A stretch of 7,707 bases of DNA from PHAA01 sp964584415. GTDB lineage: Bacteria > Bacillota > Syntrophomonadia > Syntrophomonadales > Syntrophomonadaceae. Under the pieces are notes generated by a model. It was given only the letters and a program-made list of their open reading frames with translations, searched no databases and was not told the origin of the DNA. The stretch lies in the NCBI GenBank assembly GCA_964584415.1, contig CAZOZX010000102.1, positions 1 through 7,707 of the forward strand. Direction: 5' to 3'. Positions 5,473-7,707 of the stretch are shown piece by piece. Within the stretch, counting starts at the first letter, position 1; every line of letters starts with the position of its first letter. A program made the position numbers and the translations under genes.

Positions 5473-6066
5473 TTATGACCTCCGCCCGGCAGACCGGCGC
5501 CACCAATAAAGCCCCAGCCCTAACGCGAAAATAATTAAAGAATAAACCTGGGCAATTGACAGGGAGCCGTAAAACACCCAGTTTTCCCGGAAAAATTCGA
5601 TAACAAACCTATAAACAGAGTATCCCAGCAGGTAGTAGACTAATATTTGCCCATCGAAACGGCGGCGNNNNNNNNNNNNNNNNNNNNNNNNNNNNNNNNN
5701 NNNNNNNNNNNNNNNNNNNNNNNNNNNNNNNNNNNNNNNNNNNNNNNNNNNNNNNNNNNNNNNNNNNGTAAATCCGCCGTACCAGACCAGTCCCTGAAAT
5801 CCGCCATTACTCAGGCTAAAAAATATACCGGGGCTGGCCAGGAATTCCTTCCATTCGAACATGGCGATATAAGCCAGGCGCGAACCGAGCAGACCGGTGA
5901 CCACCAGCAGGATGACCAGGTCCAGGGCATGGTCCGGATCATAACCCTCTTGTTTAAATCTTTTATAGATGCCAATGGTGGCAGCCAAAACACCTAGCGC
6001 CATCATGAATCCCCAGGAGTATACTTTCACCCGCCCCATGTCTAAGAGAACCGGATATATAGCCAT
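5473..6066 (-). CDS. lgt: Prolipoprotein diacylglyceryl transferase (interrupted by assembly gap)
   Basis: Lgt is a polytopic membrane enzyme that moves diacylglycerol from phosphatidylglycerol to the lipobox cysteine of prolipoproteins, the first step of lipoprotein maturation. The N-terminal part shows the YSWGF segment (about 17-21), hydrophobic spans near 13-35 and 48-70, and GLVWYGG (about 93-99) where E. coli has HGG; Tyr here replaces the His. After the gap come FDGQILVYYLLGYSVYRFVI, FFREN and LSIAQVYS, all typical of the Lgt C-terminus, with a last hydrophobic span. The N run removes the central GRxGNFxN signature. Compared with relatives of about 260-290 residues, roughly 85-100 residues are missing, more than 100 bases can encode. 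The ATG at 6066 is preferred over the adjacent TTG at 6069. An AAGGGG stretch is too close, so the ribosome binding site is weak. Confidence 0.93.
   Translation of the reverse strand: MAIYPVLLDMGRVKVYSWGFMMALGVLAATIGIYKRFKQEGYDPDHALDLVILLVVTGLLGSRLAYIAMFEWKEFLASPGIFFSLSNGGFQGLVWYGGFXXXXXXXXXXXXXXXXXXXXXXXXXXXXXXXXXXRRRFDGQILVYYLLGYSVYRFVIEFFRENWVFYGSLSIAQVYSLIIFALGLGLYWWRRSAGRRS
5668..5767. other. Assembly gap (100 N) inside lgt
   Basis: Exactly 100 N, a placeholder. Both flanks code for Lgt in one frame as written, but family alignment suggests that about 250-300 bases are really absent, including the active-site signature. Confidence 0.97.
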
Positions 6067-6083
6067 CAACCCCTTATCTCACT

Positions 6084-6198
6084 TTATCCACAAGTCTCAC
6101 TCATACTATATTTCGACATTCGTGTTCCAGGCCTAAATAATCAACATTAGCGAAGCCCGATTTTATAATTATCAACAGAGTTATACACATTATCCACA
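6084..6198 (+). promoter_or_regulatory. DnaA-box cluster in the lgt-tsaD spacer
   Basis: Four sites in the same orientation lie in a 136-base AT-rich spacer: TTATCCACA (6084-6092, perfect), TTATCAACA (6169-6177, one mismatch), TTATACACA (6181-6189, fits TTATNCACA) and TTATCCACA (6190-6198, perfect). The last two abut with no spacing. A weaker TAATCAACA (6138-6146) lies between. DnaA should bind here. The gene context is not that of a usual oriC, so a DnaA titration or regulatory cluster is more likely. Confidence 0.75.
6146..6175 (-). promoter_or_regulatory. Possible lgt promoter overlapping DnaA boxes
   Basis: On the minus strand TTGATA (6170-6175, 5/6 of consensus) and GCTAAT (6146-6151, 4/6) are 18 bases apart, about 80 bases before lgt. 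The -35 overlaps the DnaA-like box at 6169-6177. The -10 is weak and AT-rich DNA gives chance matches, so this is tentative. lgt may instead be read from the rimI-tsaD transcript, because no terminator is visible between them. Confidence 0.3.
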
Positions 6199-6205
6199 AT
6201 CCTCA

Positions 6206-7213
6206 TTACAAGGAAAATAGGCTTGGTTGTGCATTAGTATTTAATGGCGCAAAGGAGCCGTTAATAAAATCATTATAAGCGTGGCCGGCGATCATGGCCG
6301 CATTATCGGCGCACAGCCCCAGGGAAGGAAAATAAAGCTGGTAATTATGGCTGGCAGCAGCTTTCCCCAATTGCTCCCTGAGGGCACCATTGGCTGCCAC
6401 TCCTCCGGCGACCAGGATGGTTTCCACTTTATACTGCTGGGCGGCATGAATGGTTTTGTCCACCAGCACCTCGACCAGGGCCGCCTGGAATTCCGCAGCC
6501 AGGTCGGCTGCCTTGCCGCCCCGGGGCGCAATCTTGTTCCATAAATTCATAGTCGCCGTTTTTAGTCCCGAGAAACTGAACTCATATTCATTACGGTCCA
6601 AAAATACCCGGGGTAAATGGTAGATCCCCGCCTGGCCCTGGTGAGCTGCCTTCTCCACCGCCGGCCCTCCCGGGTAACCAAGTCCCAAAAAGCGGGCTAC
6701 TTTATCGAATGCCTCACCGGCTGCATCGTCTTTGGTAGAGCCTATCATGGTGAAATCCCGGGGCCCCTGCATATGCAGAAGACTGGTGTGACCACCGGAC
6801 ACAACCAGACAAATGGCCGGAAATGTGATTCCTTGGTGTTCCAGGAAATTGGCGTAAATATGCCCCTGAAGATGGTTAACCGCTATCAGGGGACGATTCA
6901 GACCATAGGCAAAAGCTTTGGCAAAGGACAGACCTACCAGCAGGGCTCCAATCAAACCAGGCGCGGTAGTAACTGCGACCGCATCGATGTCCTGGTGGGT
7001 CAGCCCAGCCTGCTGGAAGGCGCTTTCAACCACTGTGGCAATATTCTCGATATGTTTGCGGGAGGCTACCTCCGGTACCACTCCCCCAAATTGCTGGTGA
7101 ACCGGCACCTGAGAATTTACTATGTTAGCCAGAATATGCCGCCCATTCTTCACCAAAGCAGCGGCAGTTTCATCACAGGATGTCTCCACCCCAAGGATTA
7201 TTATGTCTTTCAT
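6206..7213 (-). CDS. tsaD: tRNA N6-threonylcarbamoyladenosine (t6A37) transferase subunit TsaD
   Basis: TsaD, with TsaB and TsaE, transfers threonylcarbamoyl from TsaC-made TC-AMP to A37 of tRNAs reading ANN codons. It is an essential, universal enzyme (Kae1/YgjD, ASKHA fold). The 335 residues are normal length. Seen are GVETSCDETA (8-17), the metal-binding NHLQGH with His114 and His118, the nucleotide-binding VSGGHTSL (138-145), LVAGGVAANGALR (267-279) and the third metal ligand Asp303 in CADNAAM. The ATG at 7213 lies 3 bases after the rimI stop, with a weak AGGGAT site (7221-7226) 7 bases upstream, so coupling with rimI is likely. tsaB and tsaE are expected just beyond the right edge. Confidence 0.99.
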   Translation of the reverse strand: MKDIIILGVETSCDETAAALVKNGRHILANIVNSQVPVHQQFGGVVPEVASRKHIENIATVVESAFQQAGLTHQDIDAVAVTTAPGLIGALLVGLSFAKAFAYGLNRPLIAVNHLQGHIYANFLEHQGITFPAICLVVSGGHTSLLHMQGPRDFTMIGSTKDDAAGEAFDKVARFLGLGYPGGPAVEKAAHQGQAGIYHLPRVFLDRNEYEFSFSGLKTATMNLWNKIAPRGGKAADLAAEFQAALVEVLVDKTIHAAQQYKVETILVAGGVAANGALREQLGKAAASHNYQLYFPSLGLCADNAAMIAGHAYNDFINGSFAPLNTNAQPSLFSL

Positions 7214-7216
7214 TAT

Positions 7217-7696
7217 TTATATCCCTATCTGCAGATTTTCCTCATCAGCTGTATCATTATCCTGGTTTAGGTGTTTGATCATGATCAGAGCATCTTCCTG
7301 ATTATCGCTGTAATAATTATTGCGGATAGCTGAGAGTATGTAACCCAGGCTCGAATATAAAGCGAGCGCGGCCTGGTTCGACGGCCGCACCTCCAGCAGC
7401 ATCATGCTGGCGCCTTTACTGCGGGCTAATTTTTCCTGGGATAGCAACAGGGTGCGCCCAATGCCCTGGCGGCGAAATTTGGGAGCCACCGCCACGTTGG
7501 TCAGATGGGCTTCCTCCATAACCGTCCACATGCCAATATAGCCGGCTAACTCTCCTTCCGAGTCGCATACCAGGTAATCCGCAAAAGCATTCTGTAGTTC
7601 TGCCTCATAGGATTGTCTGGACCAGGGCAGACTGAACGATACAACTTCGATTTCCATCAACTGGTTCAAGTCCTGTACGGTCATTTTCCTGAGCAT
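7217..7696 (-). CDS. rimI: Ribosomal protein S18 alanine N-acetyltransferase RimI (GNAT)
   Basis: RimI-type GNAT enzymes acetylate an N-terminal residue, classically alanine of ribosomal protein S18, using acetyl-CoA. The product has 159 residues. The N-terminal MTVQDLNQLMEIE and SFSLPWS segments are family-typical. Motif A is HLTNVAV then RRQGIG (75-80), the acetyl-CoA pyrophosphate loop. LEVRPSNQAALALY carries Glu102 and Tyr114, matching the proposed E. coli catalytic pair. An acidic tail after about 142 extends past the E. coli end. The ATG at 7696 fits family N-termini but no ribosome binding site is visible, and only 11 bases remain before the window edge, still open in frame, so an earlier start is possible. 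The downstream Met5 ATG overlaps a TGA in another frame, which could be the end of the preceding gene. The rimI-tsaD pairing is common. Confidence 0.93.
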   Translation of the reverse strand: MLRKMTVQDLNQLMEIEVVSFSLPWSRQSYEAELQNAFADYLVCDSEGELAGYIGMWTVMEEAHLTNVAVAPKFRRQGIGRTLLLSQEKLARSKGASMMLLEVRPSNQAALALYSSLGYILSAIRNNYYSDNQEDALIMIKHLNQDNDTADEENLQIGI

Positions 7697-7707
7697 GAAC
7701 GCATTAT

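Noticed and set aside
6070..6205. Chromosomal replication origin
   Set aside because: DnaA boxes are present, but dnaA, dnaN, gyrB or rpmH are not visible nearby and no ordered 13-mer unwinding repeats were found. Kept only as a DnaA-box cluster.
6617..7270. 217-residue open frame on the plus strand
   Set aside because: It is antisense to tsaD and the rimI end, has no ribosome binding site or recognisable motif, and tsaD on the other strand is unambiguous.

Overview
The window reads as part of a draft chromosome from an anaerobic, Gram-positive-type bacterium (Firmicutes/Clostridia; a Syntrophomonas-like organism is my best guess, not proven). The evidence is a perfect CIRCE operator ahead of groESL, strong GGAGG-type ribosome binding sites on most genes, GTG starts on two genes, and a riboswitch-controlled molybdenum/tungsten cofactor operon. 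All ten genes lie on the minus strand, so transcription runs from high to low coordinates. Two runs of exactly 100 N (2184-2283 and 5668-5767) are assembly gaps.

From right to left: (i) 7696-4887 holds rimI, tsaD, lgt and a 5-formyltetrahydrofolate cyclo-ligase gene. rimI-tsaD and lgt-cyclo-ligase are tightly packed pairs. They are separated by a 136-base spacer carrying four perfect or near-perfect DnaA boxes in one orientation. lgt is interrupted by an assembly gap that hides its active-site core. (ii) 4862-2393 is a molybdopterin operon. It has a good sigma-A promoter with a perfect DnaA box and an imperfect palindrome just upstream. The leader folds like the Moco/Tuco riboswitch and ends in an intrinsic terminator directly before the first ribosome binding site. 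The genes are a 60-residue four-cysteine protein of unknown function, then moaA, moaC and a mogA/moaB-family gene. (iii) 2390-2284 is a roughly 100-base interrupted hairpin between the mog stop codon and the first gap. (iv) 2080-20 is the HrcA/CIRCE-type groES-groEL heat-shock operon.

In the moa operon MoaA and MoaC convert GTP to cyclic pyranopterin monophosphate, and the Mog-type protein acts late, adenylating molybdopterin for metal insertion. No moaD, moaE or moeA gene is visible here. The leader seems to lack the extra stem seen in the E. coli Moco aptamer, a form that has been linked to tungsten cofactor, which would suit a syntrophic or formate-using anaerobe. The most interesting items are this leader, the small cysteine protein it directly controls, the DnaA-box cluster upstream of lgt, and the large hairpin at the gap edge.
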